From JAJKIV01 sp036509075 (GTDB taxonomy: Bacteria > Gemmatimonadota > Gemmatimonadetes > Gemmatimonadales > Gemmatimonadaceae): DNA of 13,841 nt. Numbering within the stretch: the first letter of the stretch is position 1; each line of letters starts with the position of its first letter. The stretch covers positions 1-13,841 of the forward strand of contig DATCGG010000202.1 in NCBI GenBank assembly GCA_036509075.1, given 5' to 3'. A program made the translations under genes and the position numbers. Below are positions 6,619-13,827 of this stretch, one piece after another. The notes beneath the pieces were generated by a model that worked only from the letters and a program-made list of their open reading frames with translations, ran no database searches and was not told where the DNA came from.

Positions 6619-7686
6619 TCACCGTGAACGTGCGTGACGACGTCCGGGCGCGAAACAGCTCCGTAACGACATCCAGCCGCGAAGACTCCCGACACCTCGG
6701 TCGCCCAATATGGATGTGGTGGCGGCGAGGGCGCTACGGTGGCGGCGCCCGTGCTCGACCCCACTGCTCGGTCGTAGTGGGTGCGTCGGGCAGCACCAAT
6801 CGGCTATCACCATGGCGAGCCACAGGAGCAGGACCGGGACGGTCTGGACGGCCTGCAGTACGACGGCCACGCCCACGGCGGCGTCCACAGGAAGCCCCGA
6901 GATCCGCATCCCCGCAGCATACGCTACTTGCATAACGCCCGTGTTCCCGGGGGTTATCCCCACTGTGGTGCCAGCGCTCACCAGGACGAGGGCGGCCAGG
7001 CTTCCGGAAAGCGGTGCCGGAAACCGGAGCGCGAGAGCCGTGAGGTGGTAAGTCGCGAACTGGAGGATCCACGTTGCGGCGACCAGCAGGGTACACACAG
7101 CCATTGGAGTGGCCCTAACGACGGCAACGAGTTGCCGCGCCCGTGCGGTGACCCTCGTCGCGACCACGACGCCCATGGCCGCCAGCGTCCCAATGCCCAG
7201 GAGGGCCCAGACAGCGAATCGCAACCGTCGCGCGGCGGCGTCGGGGAGCTCGATGAACCCGCTCCCGGCGATCGCGATCACGACGTAGCCGGCGATCAGG
7301 GCCACGCGCTCCGCGACCACTGTGGCGACTGCGGCGGCTCCGGCGACAGCGCTGCCATTCACGACCATCAGCACGCGAGCGGCCTCGCCGGCACGCCCTA
7401 TGAGCACACCGTTCAACGCGAGTCCGGCAATCGTGCCGCGTAGCGCGAGGGAGAACCCGGGCGCGCCGGCGCTGCGCAGAAACAACCACCAGAGCGCCGC
7501 TCGCGTCACGACCGAGGCCAGATTCGCCGCGAGCGCCAGTGCCAGGAAAGGGAACGATGCGCCACGCAATTGCTCGAGCAGCCCAGCCCACCGCCAATCC
7601 AGCTGACGCGTCGCGGCCAGAACGATCACGGCGAATGTCAGCAGCGCGAGCAAGCGGCGAACGAGAGTCATGGAAGCCGACGCCAT
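6619..7686 (-). CDS. Integral membrane protein, LPG-synthase TM/YbhN-like family
   Basis: This 355-residue polytopic inner-membrane protein has about seven or eight hydrophobic segments, near residues 10-26, 46-71, 84-97, 128-146, 157-177, 194-215, 228-260 and 266-296. The family signatures are visible: GRAGEAARVLMV at 97-108 (the conserved GE..R motif) and GITPGNTGVMQVAYAAG at 243-259 (the conserved PGxxG..E/Q loop). Members resemble the flippase domain of lysylphosphatidylglycerol synthase; the catalytic domain is absent here. A role in lipid or lipid-linked intermediate movement is inferred from the family only. The last 58 residues are hydrophilic and Arg-rich, longer than usual. An alternative start at Met6 (7671) leaves a more normal gap to the divergent epimerase gene; neither start has a clear ribosome site. 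Confidence 0.85.
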   Translation of the reverse strand: MASASMTLVRRLLALLTFAVIVLAATRQLDWRWAGLLEQLRGASFPFLALALAANLASVVTRAALWWLFLRSAGAPGFSLALRGTIAGLALNGVLIGRAGEAARVLMVVNGSAVAGAAAVATVVAERVALIAGYVVIAIAGSGFIELPDAAARRLRFAVWALLGIGTLAAMGVVVATRVTARARQLVAVVRATPMAVCTLLVAATWILQFATYHLTALALRFPAPLSGSLAALVLVSAGTTVGITPGNTGVMQVAYAAGMRISGLPVDAAVGVAVVLQAVQTVPVLLLWLAMVIADWCCPTHPLRPSSGVEHGRRHRSALAATTSILGDRGVGSLRGWMSLRSCFAPGRRHARSR

Positions 7687-7691
7687 ATATT
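7686..7691 (+). promoter_or_regulatory. Possible leaderless promoter (-10 TATATT) of the epimerase gene
   Basis: TATATT at 7686-7691 is a good -10 hexamer in an otherwise GC-rich stretch. The usual start point 6-7 bases downstream falls on the A of the epimerase ATG at 7698, and no Shine-Dalgarno sequence lies before that ATG. Together these suggest a leaderless mRNA. No convincing -35 was found. The same AT-rich patch could also serve the divergent membrane-protein gene if it starts at 7671. Confidence 0.45.
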
Positions 7692-7697
7692 GGGCGC

Positions 7698-8708
7698 ATG
7701 CGCACCGCGCTCGTGACGGGTGGCACCGGGATGGTCGGCTCGGCCCTCGTCGAGCGACTCCTGGCGGAAGGCATCGTCGTGCGGGCGCTGGTACGCGACA
7801 TCGCGGCCGCTGCGTGGCTTGCGGATCTCGGTGCCCGCCTCGTGCCGGGCGACCTCGAGAATGTCGGGTCCCTCCACGAAGCGATTACCGGCTGTGACCT
7901 CGTTTTCCACGCGGCCGCCGCGCTCGGCCCGTTCGGGACGTACGAGCCGTACCGCATCGGCAACGTCGTCGGAACGGCCAATGTGGTGGACGCTGCCTCC
8001 CGGGCCGGAGCGCGGCTCGTGCACGTCAGCAGCACCGCGGTCTATCCCGGCGATTTTCGATATCGTCACGCGCCGACACACGAGGCGATTCCGCTGCCGC
8101 AGCACCCCGACAGCGATCCGTACGGACGCTCCAAGCTGGAAGCGGAGCGGGTCGTGCTCGACGCCTGTGCAGCTGGACGGGTGTGGGCCGCGATTGTTCG
8201 TCCGCCCGCCATGTATGGGCGTCGCGACCGCCAGCTCGTGCCGCGAATCGCGCCGATCCTCGCGCGCGGTTTCTTTCCGCTCGTGGGCGGCGGACGATCG
8301 ACGCTGTCGGTCGCGCACGTCGGTTCTGTTGCCGACGGCGCAGTCGTCGCGTCGCGTACCGATCGCGCACTCGGTCGGGTGTACAATCTCACGAACGACT
8401 TTCCCATCACCGTCGCCGAGTTCGTGCGACTCGCCAGCGATGGGCTTGGACGCTCCGTTCGCACGGTGTTCATTCCGATCGCAGTCGGCCGCGCGGGGCT
8501 CACCATCATGCGCGGCGGACTGCGACTCACTGGTCGGCACGAGCTGGCGCGCCACGCGCACGGGGTGTTGGACATGCTCACGCGCGACAACCCGTTTACC
8601 TCCGAGCGCGCCCGCGCGGAACTCGGCTGGTCGCCGAGTGTCCCGCCGGAGGAGGCCATTCCGGCCGCATTCCGCTGGTGGAAGGCGCATCGTCATGGAA
8701 GCCGGTAG
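7698..8708 (+). CDS. NAD(P)-dependent epimerase/dehydratase (extended SDR)
   Basis: This 336-residue protein is an extended short-chain dehydrogenase. The N-terminal Rossmann motif TGGTGMVG is at residues 7-14, right after a first beta strand, which fixes the start at 7698. An in-frame ATG far upstream (7539) would add 53 residues with no domain content that lie antisense to the membrane-protein gene. The HVSST strand with catalytic Ser/Thr is at 109-113 and the catalytic YxxxK pair is Y142 and K146 (YGRSK). The RPPAMYGRRD segment at 168-177 is characteristic of the NAD-dependent epimerase and 3-beta-hydroxysteroid dehydrogenase-like branches. The substrate (a nucleotide sugar, sterol-like or other hydroxy compound) cannot be fixed from the sequence. 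Its last 16 bases overlap the 3' end of the convergent PQQ dehydrogenase gene. Confidence 0.92.
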   Translation: MRTALVTGGTGMVGSALVERLLAEGIVVRALVRDIAAAAWLADLGARLVPGDLENVGSLHEAITGCDLVFHAAAALGPFGTYEPYRIGNVVGTANVVDAASRAGARLVHVSSTAVYPGDFRYRHAPTHEAIPLPQHPDSDPYGRSKLEAERVVLDACAAGRVWAAIVRPPAMYGRRDRQLVPRIAPILARGFFPLVGGGRSTLSVAHVGSVADGAVVASRTDRALGRVYNLTNDFPITVAEFVRLASDGLGRSVRTVFIPIAVGRAGLTIMRGGLRLTGRHELARHAHGVLDMLTRDNPFTSERARAELGWSPSVPPEEAIPAAFRWWKAHRHGSR

Positions 8709-10711
8709 GCGACGACGTAGTCGCCAATGACGTCCTTCGCTTCCGCGTGGCCGCCGGCGGCGACGACGACGAACTGGTGCCCGCCCGTGCGGGCGCGGTA
8801 GGTCATGGGGTTGGCCTGGGCCGACGCAGGCAGCGGCGCAGTCCAGAGCGTGCGCCCGCTTTCCGTGTCCACGGCGCGGAATCTGTGGTCCATGCCGGCG
8901 CCAACGAATACCACGCCACCCGCCGTGGCCAGCGGACCGCCGAGGAGCACTGAACCCCAGCGGTTCGGTGGTGGCACCTTCGAGTGGTCCTGGAGGGTGC
9001 CGAGCGGCACCTGCCAGCGTACGTCGCCGCTCGACATATCCACGGCGACGAGCGTTCCCCATGGCGGCGCGCTGCACGGCAGCCCGATGGGGGAAAGCAG
9101 GAGATCGCGCCGGGCCGCGTACGGTGCGTCCGTCTGGTCGCCTAACGCGATCTCGTGCCGTGCCTTCGCACTCATGCGGTCGGCGGAGGCGCGTGGCACG
9201 AGCGTGACGATGCTGGGCAGGTTGTTGCTCGTGGTGATGACTAGCCCGCGTGCGTCGTCCACGGCGACCCCGCCCCACTCCATTCCACCGAGGAATCCCG
9301 GCGCGACAACGGTGCCTCGCGTGCTGGGCGGCGTGAACGGGCCGTCCGACCGCAGTGCTGCAATCCGGCGCCGGCACCATTCGCGATCCAGCGGCGTTAG
9401 GCCCCATGCGTCCTCTGGTCGCAGGCCCTGCGGCGCCAGTGGCCGCGGGCGGTCGGGCATCGGCTGCGTGGGCCACGCCCGCTCCTCCGGCACATCGCTC
9501 GCGGGCACGGGCCGTTCGTGAACGGGAAAGAACGGCTGGCCCGTCGCACGGTGGAGCAGGAACAGGTAGCCTGTCTTCGACGCCGCGATCGCGACGGGGA
9601 TCCGCTCGCCGCCGCGCATCACGTGAGCGAGAGCCGGCTGCGCCGGGACGTCGTAGTCCCAGAGGTCGTGATGCACGAGCTGGAATCCCCACACGAGGCG
9701 CCCCGTGCGCGCATCGAGCGCGACCAGCGAGTTCGCGTTGCGGTTTGGGCCCGGCCGCATGCCGCCGAAGTGATCGGGACTCGGACTCGACGTGGGCACG
9801 AACACCAGCCCGCGGGCGGTGTCCACGGAGATCGTTCCCCATGCATTCGCGGCGCCTGCACGAAATGCGCGTCGTGACACCGCGACCATGCCGCTCACGG
9901 GATCCGCGAGGTCGGCCAGAGGCTCCCAGCTCCACCGCAGAAGTCCCGTCCGGGCGTCGAACGCGCGGACGACTCCACTCGGCGCGTCGACACGCTGGTT
10001 ATCGGTAATGCACGACCCGACGATGACGAGGTCATCGATCACGGCGGGTGGCGCCGTCTGCCGGTAGTCGAGCCCATCGGCCTGGAGATCGCGCACACCA
10101 ACGCGGAGGTCGACTTGCCCGCGCGTGCCGAAGTCGCTGCATGGCGCGCCGGTACGGCCATCCAGCGCAATCAGTCGGGCGTCGACGGTTGCGACGAAGA
10201 TCCGGCGCCGACACACCGTTCCGGATCGCGTACCGTCCAGCCATGTCGCGACACCGCGCGATGTGACGTAGGCGCGTCGCGTCACCGATCGATCCACCCG
10301 CGGATCGAAGACCCACCGTTCGGAGCCGGTTTCGGCGTCGAGGGCGACCACACGGCTGAACGGCGTGGGGAAGTAGAGTGTGCCGTCAACGATGATCGGC
10401 GTCGCCTGAAAGGAAGTAGCCGAAATGCCCGCTGTACCACGGGAGACGTCTCCCGTTCGGTAAGCCCACGCGACGCGGAGCAGACGAACGTTGTCGCGCG
10501 AAATCTCCGTGAGTGGTGAGAAGTGGGCGCCGCCCACGCCGCCACTCGATGTCCACTCGCTTACGACCGCTTGGGGGTCGTGCCGATCGGCGTCGGATGG
10601 TCGCCCGGCGCGGAATGACATTGCCACTGCAAGCGCCGCGAGACCACACAGGGAACCGGGGCCCCAGAGCACTACTCGACGGGCGATCGGCGACGGCACA
10701 TGCGCAACCAT
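8693..10711 (-). CDS. PQQ-dependent dehydrogenase, membrane-bound glucose dehydrogenase-like
   Basis: From the ATG at 10711 the protein has 672 residues. An N-terminal hydrophobic segment (about 13-33, after RR at 11-12) looks like a signal or single membrane anchor, unlike the five-helix anchor of classical membrane glucose dehydrogenase. The rest is an eight-bladed propeller with clear quinoprotein signatures: ATPIIVDGTLYFPTP near 103-117, DFGTRGQVDLR at 193-203, FQLVHHDLWDYDVPAQP at 343-359, TGYLFLLHRATGQPFFPV at 380-397, GGMEWGGVAVD at 475-485, and a C-terminal block ending near AAGGH at 651-655. It should oxidise a sugar or alcohol in the periplasm and pass electrons to quinone. An upstream in-frame ATG at 10837 was rejected because the extra 42 residues lack hydrophobic or domain content. 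AGGTG at 10716-10720 lies 4 bases before the chosen ATG. No PQQ biosynthesis genes are nearby. Confidence 0.93.
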   Translation of the reverse strand: MVAHVPSPIARRVVLWGPGSLCGLAALAVAMSFRAGRPSDADRHDPQAVVSEWTSSGGVGGAHFSPLTEISRDNVRLLRVAWAYRTGDVSRGTAGISATSFQATPIIVDGTLYFPTPFSRVVALDAETGSERWVFDPRVDRSVTRRAYVTSRGVATWLDGTRSGTVCRRRIFVATVDARLIALDGRTGAPCSDFGTRGQVDLRVGVRDLQADGLDYRQTAPPAVIDDLVIVGSCITDNQRVDAPSGVVRAFDARTGLLRWSWEPLADLADPVSGMVAVSRRAFRAGAANAWGTISVDTARGLVFVPTSSPSPDHFGGMRPGPNRNANSLVALDARTGRLVWGFQLVHHDLWDYDVPAQPALAHVMRGGERIPVAIAASKTGYLFLLHRATGQPFFPVHERPVPASDVPEERAWPTQPMPDRPRPLAPQGLRPEDAWGLTPLDREWCRRRIAALRSDGPFTPPSTRGTVVAPGFLGGMEWGGVAVDDARGLVITTSNNLPSIVTLVPRASADRMSAKARHEIALGDQTDAPYAARRDLLLSPIGLPCSAPPWGTLVAVDMSSGDVRWQVPLGTLQDHSKVPPPNRWGSVLLGGPLATAGGVVFVGAGMDHRFRAVDTESGRTLWTAPLPASAQANPMTYRARTGGHQFVVVAAGGHAEAKDVIGDYVVAYRLP

Positions 10712-10757
10712 ATGGCACCTAACGTTCAGGAGAGTGACGGCCTGCATGGGTTGCCAA

Positions 10758-10791
10758 GCGTACGGCCCACGGGGCTGACCGCGCCGTACGC
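10758..10791. repeat. 9-bp inverted repeat upstream of the PQQ dehydrogenase
   Basis: GCGTACGGC at 10758-10766 and GCCGTACGC at 10783-10791 are perfect reverse complements with a 16-bp spacer. Each arm contains the palindrome CGTACG. A third CGTACGG occurs at 10915-10921 in the same intergenic region. It could be a paired operator for a dimeric regulator or an RNA hairpin in the dehydrogenase leader. Position just before the dehydrogenase start favours control of that gene. Confidence 0.45.
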
Positions 10792-10816
10792 CATCATGCG
10801 CAGCGCGCGAGCCCGA

Positions 10817-10909
10817 TGACGTAGCCGGCTTGGCCACCTGACGTAGTGTGGCGCGCGCCTACGCCACGACGCGTGCCCGATGCGTCAATCTTCCGGACGC
10901 GTTACGTCA
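10817..10909. promoter_or_regulatory. Three TGACGTA boxes in the divergent intergenic region
   Basis: TGACGTAG occurs at 10817-10824 and again at 10839-10846, exactly 22 bp apart, so both face the same side of the helix. An inverted copy TTACGTCA lies at 10902-10909. The same TGACGT core forms a palindrome at 728-735 in the other divergent region. This is consistent with a regulator shared by respiratory genes (cytochrome and PQQ dehydrogenase), but the protein is unknown and chance is not excluded. No sigma70 promoter is clear in this 271-bp gap. Confidence 0.4.
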
Positions 10910-10971
10910 CGCGTCGTACGGTCCCACCGAGGCGCCCCGGCGCATCGTGCGTTTCGACAAGCTCCCTTCCC

Positions 10972-10976
10972 GGAGG
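10972..10976 (+). promoter_or_regulatory. Strong Shine-Dalgarno GGAGG deciding the start at 10983
   Basis: GGAGG lies 6 bases before the ATG at 10983. It is the best ribosome site in the window and overrules the longer in-frame reading from 10848, whose extra 45 residues are Arg-rich with no ribosome site. Confidence 0.85.
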
Positions 10977-10982
10977 TGTGCG

Positions 10983-11498
10983 ATGCGCTCGATGGCCCTC
11001 TTCCTTATACTCGTGGCGCCTAACGACCAGATCGATCTGGATGATGTCGCGATGCGCGGGTGGATCGAACCCAGTGCGCACGCAGTGGTCGCCACAATCG
11101 GCACCGCCGTGAGACTTCCCGTCGGCAGAATCCGGGTCACGGGACACGCGCGGGTGCAGTACCGCTGTGACGGGACGTTCGATGGCACCGTGCACTACGC
11201 GTGGCCAGTTCGCGTGGCCGCGCGCATCAAGGGCGTGGAGCTCGCGACGCAGCTCGCCGGCGAGGCCCACGTCGGCGACGGGTCGGAGTGTCAGGTCGCG
11301 GCGAACGCCTTCGCCGGTCGGTTCGCCATTCGCGATACCGTGCTCGCAGGCTACCTGCGGATGGGGGACGACTCCATCGCGTTAGAGGGCGAGGCAAGAC
11401 GTCTGACTCCTGTAAGCTGGAGTGCAGTCGCGACGAGCCCCGACCGTGCTGGTCTCACCATCCGCGTTCACTTCGTCGCACGCGAGGAGCACCGATGA
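10983..11498 (+). CDS. Possibly exported protein of unknown function
   Basis: I do not recognise this 171-residue protein. Residues 1-12 contain a short hydrophobic run (MALFLILVAP), which may be a short signal peptide or anchor, though it is brief and lacks a clear cleavage site. The remainder alternates hydrophobic and polar residues (for example VVATIGTAVRLPVG, TIRVHFVA), suggesting a beta-rich fold such as a small beta-barrel or sandwich. It has two cysteines, C62 and C103, that could form a disulfide if exported. The start is set by GGAGG at 10972-10976. Its TGA stop overlaps the ATG of the DoxX-like gene (ATGA at 11495-11498), so the two are probably translated together and may act at the same membrane. 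Confidence 0.75.
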   Translation: MRSMALFLILVAPNDQIDLDDVAMRGWIEPSAHAVVATIGTAVRLPVGRIRVTGHARVQYRCDGTFDGTVHYAWPVRVAARIKGVELATQLAGEAHVGDGSECQVAANAFAGRFAIRDTVLAGYLRMGDDSIALEGEARRLTPVSWSAVATSPDRAGLTIRVHFVAREEHR

Positions 11499-12004
11499 CA
11501 ACCGACATGAAAGCGTGGGCGCCGATTCCGCTGCGAGCGATGCTCGGCATGGGATTCATCCACCACGGCTTCCACAAGATCGTATTCACCGGCCAGCACT
11601 GGGAGTTCGTCACGCTGCTTCAATGGATCGGAGTGCCGGTGCCCGATCCGGTGCTGTGGTTCGTGTCAGTGTTCGAATTCACGGGCGGCGTCGCGATCCT
11701 CCTCGGCGCGTTTAGTCGTGTGGTCCCCATTCCGCTCATCGTCCACATGTTGGTCACCCTCGTCGTGGTTCATGCCCGCCAGGGGTTCGACTTCATGCAG
11801 TTCAATGGAATGAGCTCCGCCGGGCCGCGATTCGGCGTGCCCGGGTACGAGGTCAATCTTCTTTATGCTGCCGGGCTGGTCGCGCTGCTCGGGGTCGGCC
11901 CGGGACGCCCATCCATCGACGCTTGGCGGCTCACTCGGCGCTCGCGAAGTCGCAGACGCCCTGGTCCGGAGGTAGCCAACACGGACTGCTCCAGCGTAGC
12001 GTAA
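11495..12004 (+). CDS. DoxX-family integral membrane protein
   Basis: This 169-residue protein has four hydrophobic segments (about residues 11-30, 52-73, 76-94 and 119-136) and the DoxX pattern: LRAMLGMGFIHHGFHKI at the first helix, FEFTGGVAILLGAFSR around the second, and YEVNLLYAAGLVALL at the last. DoxX proteins are small inner-membrane proteins linked to quinone or thiol redox chemistry in some systems, but most have no defined role. The start at 11495 is set by GAGGAG at 11484-11489 and the ATGA overlap with the preceding gene. A longer in-frame reading from 11201 is antibiotic-like Arg-rich noise inside the upstream gene and is rejected. The C-terminal 25 residues are basic and hydrophilic, likely cytoplasmic. 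A 41-bp gap separates it from the acyl-CoA ligase. Confidence 0.86.
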   Translation: MTTDMKAWAPIPLRAMLGMGFIHHGFHKIVFTGQHWEFVTLLQWIGVPVPDPVLWFVSVFEFTGGVAILLGAFSRVVPIPLIVHMLVTLVVVHARQGFDFMQFNGMSSAGPRFGVPGYEVNLLYAAGLVALLGVGPGRPSIDAWRLTRRSRSRRRPGPEVANTDCSSVA

Positions 12005-12045
12005 CCGGAAACCGGCTGGACGACATCGTACTCCGCGGAGACGCG

Positions 12046-13731
12046 ATGACTGATACGCGCCCCTGGCTCGCGCACTACGACGCCGACGTTCCGGCGACGC
12101 TCGCGCCTTACCCTGACCGTACGCTGCTCGACTACGTGGTCGAGAGCGCGCGTACCCATCCGGACCGTCCCGTCATGCTCTTCAAGGGACACCCGGTTAC
12201 GTACGCGGAGCTCGAGCGACAGAGCGACGCGTTGGCCGCGGCACTGGTGGCGAGAAACGTCGTGCCCGGCGACCGGGTCGCGCTATGCCTCCCCAACTGC
12301 CCACAGTTCATCATCGCGGAGATGGGCGCGTGGAAGGCCGGCGCGATCGTGTGCCCGCTCAATCCCACGTACACGGAACGCGAGCTTCACGAGGCGCTGT
12401 CGGCGAGCGGGGCGGCGACGGCCGTCGTCCTCAACCGCTATTACAACAAGCTGAAGGGCATGCAGTCGCAGACGTCGCTCGTGCGGCTCATCGCGACCGG
12501 AATCAAGGAGTACCTGCCGTTCGCACTCCGGATGGGCTACACGCTGCTCAAGGAGAAGGAGGAGGGCGAGCACATCACGCTCAGCGATGGCGACGAGCGG
12601 TTCGCCGACCTGATTGCGCACCACCAGAGCACAGGACGCCCGGCGCATCGCGTGTCGCCTGACGATTCCGCCGTGATTCTCATGAGTGGAGGCACGACTG
12701 GCACTCCGAAAGGCGTCGTTGGATCGCATCGCGGCATGGTCGCGGCGGGCATGCAGCTCCGCGCGTGGCTCAAGAGCGCCATGAACGAGTGGAGCGACAC
12801 CATCATGCTTCCGCTGCCGCTCTTTCACACGTACGGCAACACGGGCGTACAGAGCCTCGCGTTCATCAACCACAACCCGCTCTGCCTCATTCCCGATGCG
12901 CGCGACTTCGGCAGTCTGCTGAAGGAGATCGCGACGGTGAAGCCGGCGTTCATCTGTGCCGTGCCGACGCTGCTCAGCGCGATCCTGAATCACAAGCTGG
13001 CGCGCCAGGGGAAAGTGGACTTTCACTCGATCAAGCTGTGTTTCTGCGGCGCGGCGGCGCTCATGGCCGAGACGCAGCGCCGCTTCGAGGAGCTCACCGG
13101 CGGCGTGATCGTGGAAGGCTACTCGCTCACCGAAGCGCAGATGGCGGTGATCGCGAACCCCGTCCGAGGCCAGAAGAAGATCGGTTCGGTCGGCATGCCG
13201 CTGCCCGATGTGGATCTGCGCATCGTGGATGCGGATGACGGCACCACGCCGGTCTCGTTAGGCGACGTGGGTGAGATCGTCCTCTCGGCCCCACAGCTCA
13301 TGTTGGGGTATTGGCAGCGGCCGGAGGAGACGAAGACGATGCTGCGCACGAACGAGGACGGTCAGCGGCTGCTTTACACCGGCGATCTCGGGTATCTCGA
13401 CGCGGACGGTTACGTCTTCATCGTCGATCGCAAAAAGGACCTGATCAAGACGAGCGGCTATCAGGTCTGGCCACGCGAGATCGAGGAGGTAATCTCGGCC
13501 CACCCGAGCGTGGCGGAGGTGGGAGTCGTGGGTGTGCCTGACAAGATGAAGGGAGAGACGGTGAAGGCGTTCGTCGTCTTCAGGCCCGGCATGTCCGCCA
13601 CCGCACCTGAGCTCAAGACGTTCTGCCGCGAGCGATTGGCGCCGTACAAGGTGCCGTCGGAGTTCGAGTTCGTGGCGGAGTTGCCGAAGTCACAGGTCGG
13701 CAAGGTGCTGCGGCGCGCCCTCAAGAACTAG
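12046..13731 (+). CDS. Long-chain fatty acid-CoA ligase (AMP-forming)
   Basis: This 561-residue protein is of the ANL adenylating superfamily; it activates a fatty acid as acyl-AMP and then forms the CoA thioester. Motifs: the phosphate-binding loop SGGTTGTPKG at residues 214-223; FHTYGN at 260-265; the A5 motif GYSLTEAQ at 358-365; YTGD at 444-447; the hinge region DRKKDLIKTSG at 461-471; and the C-terminal lysine K553 in PKSQVGKVLRR, needed for adenylation. The segment around EYLPFALRMGYTLLKEK (155-171) resembles FadD-type long-chain ligases. Length is as expected for the family. The start at 12046 has GGAG at 12037-12040; an earlier in-frame ATG at 11923 lies inside the DoxX-like gene and adds only unstructured sequence. 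It is likely cotranscribed with the two upstream genes. Confidence 0.94.
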   Translation: MTDTRPWLAHYDADVPATLAPYPDRTLLDYVVESARTHPDRPVMLFKGHPVTYAELERQSDALAAALVARNVVPGDRVALCLPNCPQFIIAEMGAWKAGAIVCPLNPTYTERELHEALSASGAATAVVLNRYYNKLKGMQSQTSLVRLIATGIKEYLPFALRMGYTLLKEKEEGEHITLSDGDERFADLIAHHQSTGRPAHRVSPDDSAVILMSGGTTGTPKGVVGSHRGMVAAGMQLRAWLKSAMNEWSDTIMLPLPLFHTYGNTGVQSLAFINHNPLCLIPDARDFGSLLKEIATVKPAFICAVPTLLSAILNHKLARQGKVDFHSIKLCFCGAAALMAETQRRFEELTGGVIVEGYSLTEAQMAVIANPVRGQKKIGSVGMPLPDVDLRIVDADDGTTPVSLGDVGEIVLSAPQLMLGYWQRPEETKTMLRTNEDGQRLLYTGDLGYLDADGYVFIVDRKKDLIKTSGYQVWPREIEEVISAHPSVAEVGVVGVPDKMKGETVKAFVVFRPGMSATAPELKTFCRERLAPYKVPSEFEFVAELPKSQVGKVLRRALKN

Positions 13732-13749
13732 AACCGCAAAGAAACAGGT

Positions 13750-13771
13750 AATTGGTTACTGGAATTGGTTA
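13750..13771 (+). repeat. Tandem AATTGGTTA repeats
   Basis: AATTGGTTA occurs at 13750-13758 and again at 13763-13771, 13 bp apart, in a markedly AT-rich tail after the ligase stop. An inverted copy ATAACCAAT is at 13832-13840, at the window edge. The composition is unlike the rest of the window. It may be the edge of a small repeat element that continues to the right. Confidence 0.5.
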
Positions 13772-13783
13772 TCAGTGACTTGC

Positions 13784-13827
13784 ACCCTCGGGACGCCTCT
13801 CTACAGCGACATGAGCATCCCGAGGGT
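13784..13827 (+). terminator. Inverted repeat with T/A tail, possible terminator
   Basis: ACCCTCGGGA at 13784-13793 and TCCCGAGGGT at 13818-13827 are perfect 10-bp inverted arms with a 24-base loop, followed by TTTAAATAA. Placed about 50 bp after the ligase stop, it could end the operon. The loop is long and the T run is short for a standard intrinsic terminator. It is nested inside ATTGGTTAT (13764-13772) and ATAACCAAT (13832-13840), so it may instead be part of a palindromic repeat element. Confidence 0.45.

Larger units (their letters stand above)
96..13263. repeat. Dispersed word GCCTAACG/CGTTAGGC (13 heptamer copies)
   Basis: The heptamer CCTAACG or its complement starts at 97, 1210, 1847, 2962, 4370, 5865, 6594, 7114, 9141, 9395, 10718, 11019 and 13256. 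Eight copies extend to GCCTAACG: those at 97, 1210, 5865, 6594, 9141, 9395, 11019 and 13256. Eight copies read CCTAACG on the plus strand and five on the minus. Copies lie inside genes, at the SPFH stop/kinase start (1847), over the ribosome site of the PQQ dehydrogenase (10718) and between genes (6594). With about one third each G and C, I would expect between one and two copies by chance. Confidence 0.7.

Noticed and set aside
7668..9935. Minus-strand reading frame of 755 codons
   Set aside because: It spans the epimerase on the other strand and the PQQ dehydrogenase in another frame. The translation is Arg/Gly/His-rich with no domain pattern, so it is a shadow.
10712..10837. 42-residue N-terminal extension of the PQQ dehydrogenase
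   Set aside because: It is polar, with no signal-like content, and a better start with the hydrophobic anchor lies at 10711.
10848..10867. GTGGCG / CGCCAC hairpin between divergent genes
   Set aside because: The arms are only 6 bp in very GC-rich DNA with an 8-base loop, so it is easily due to chance.
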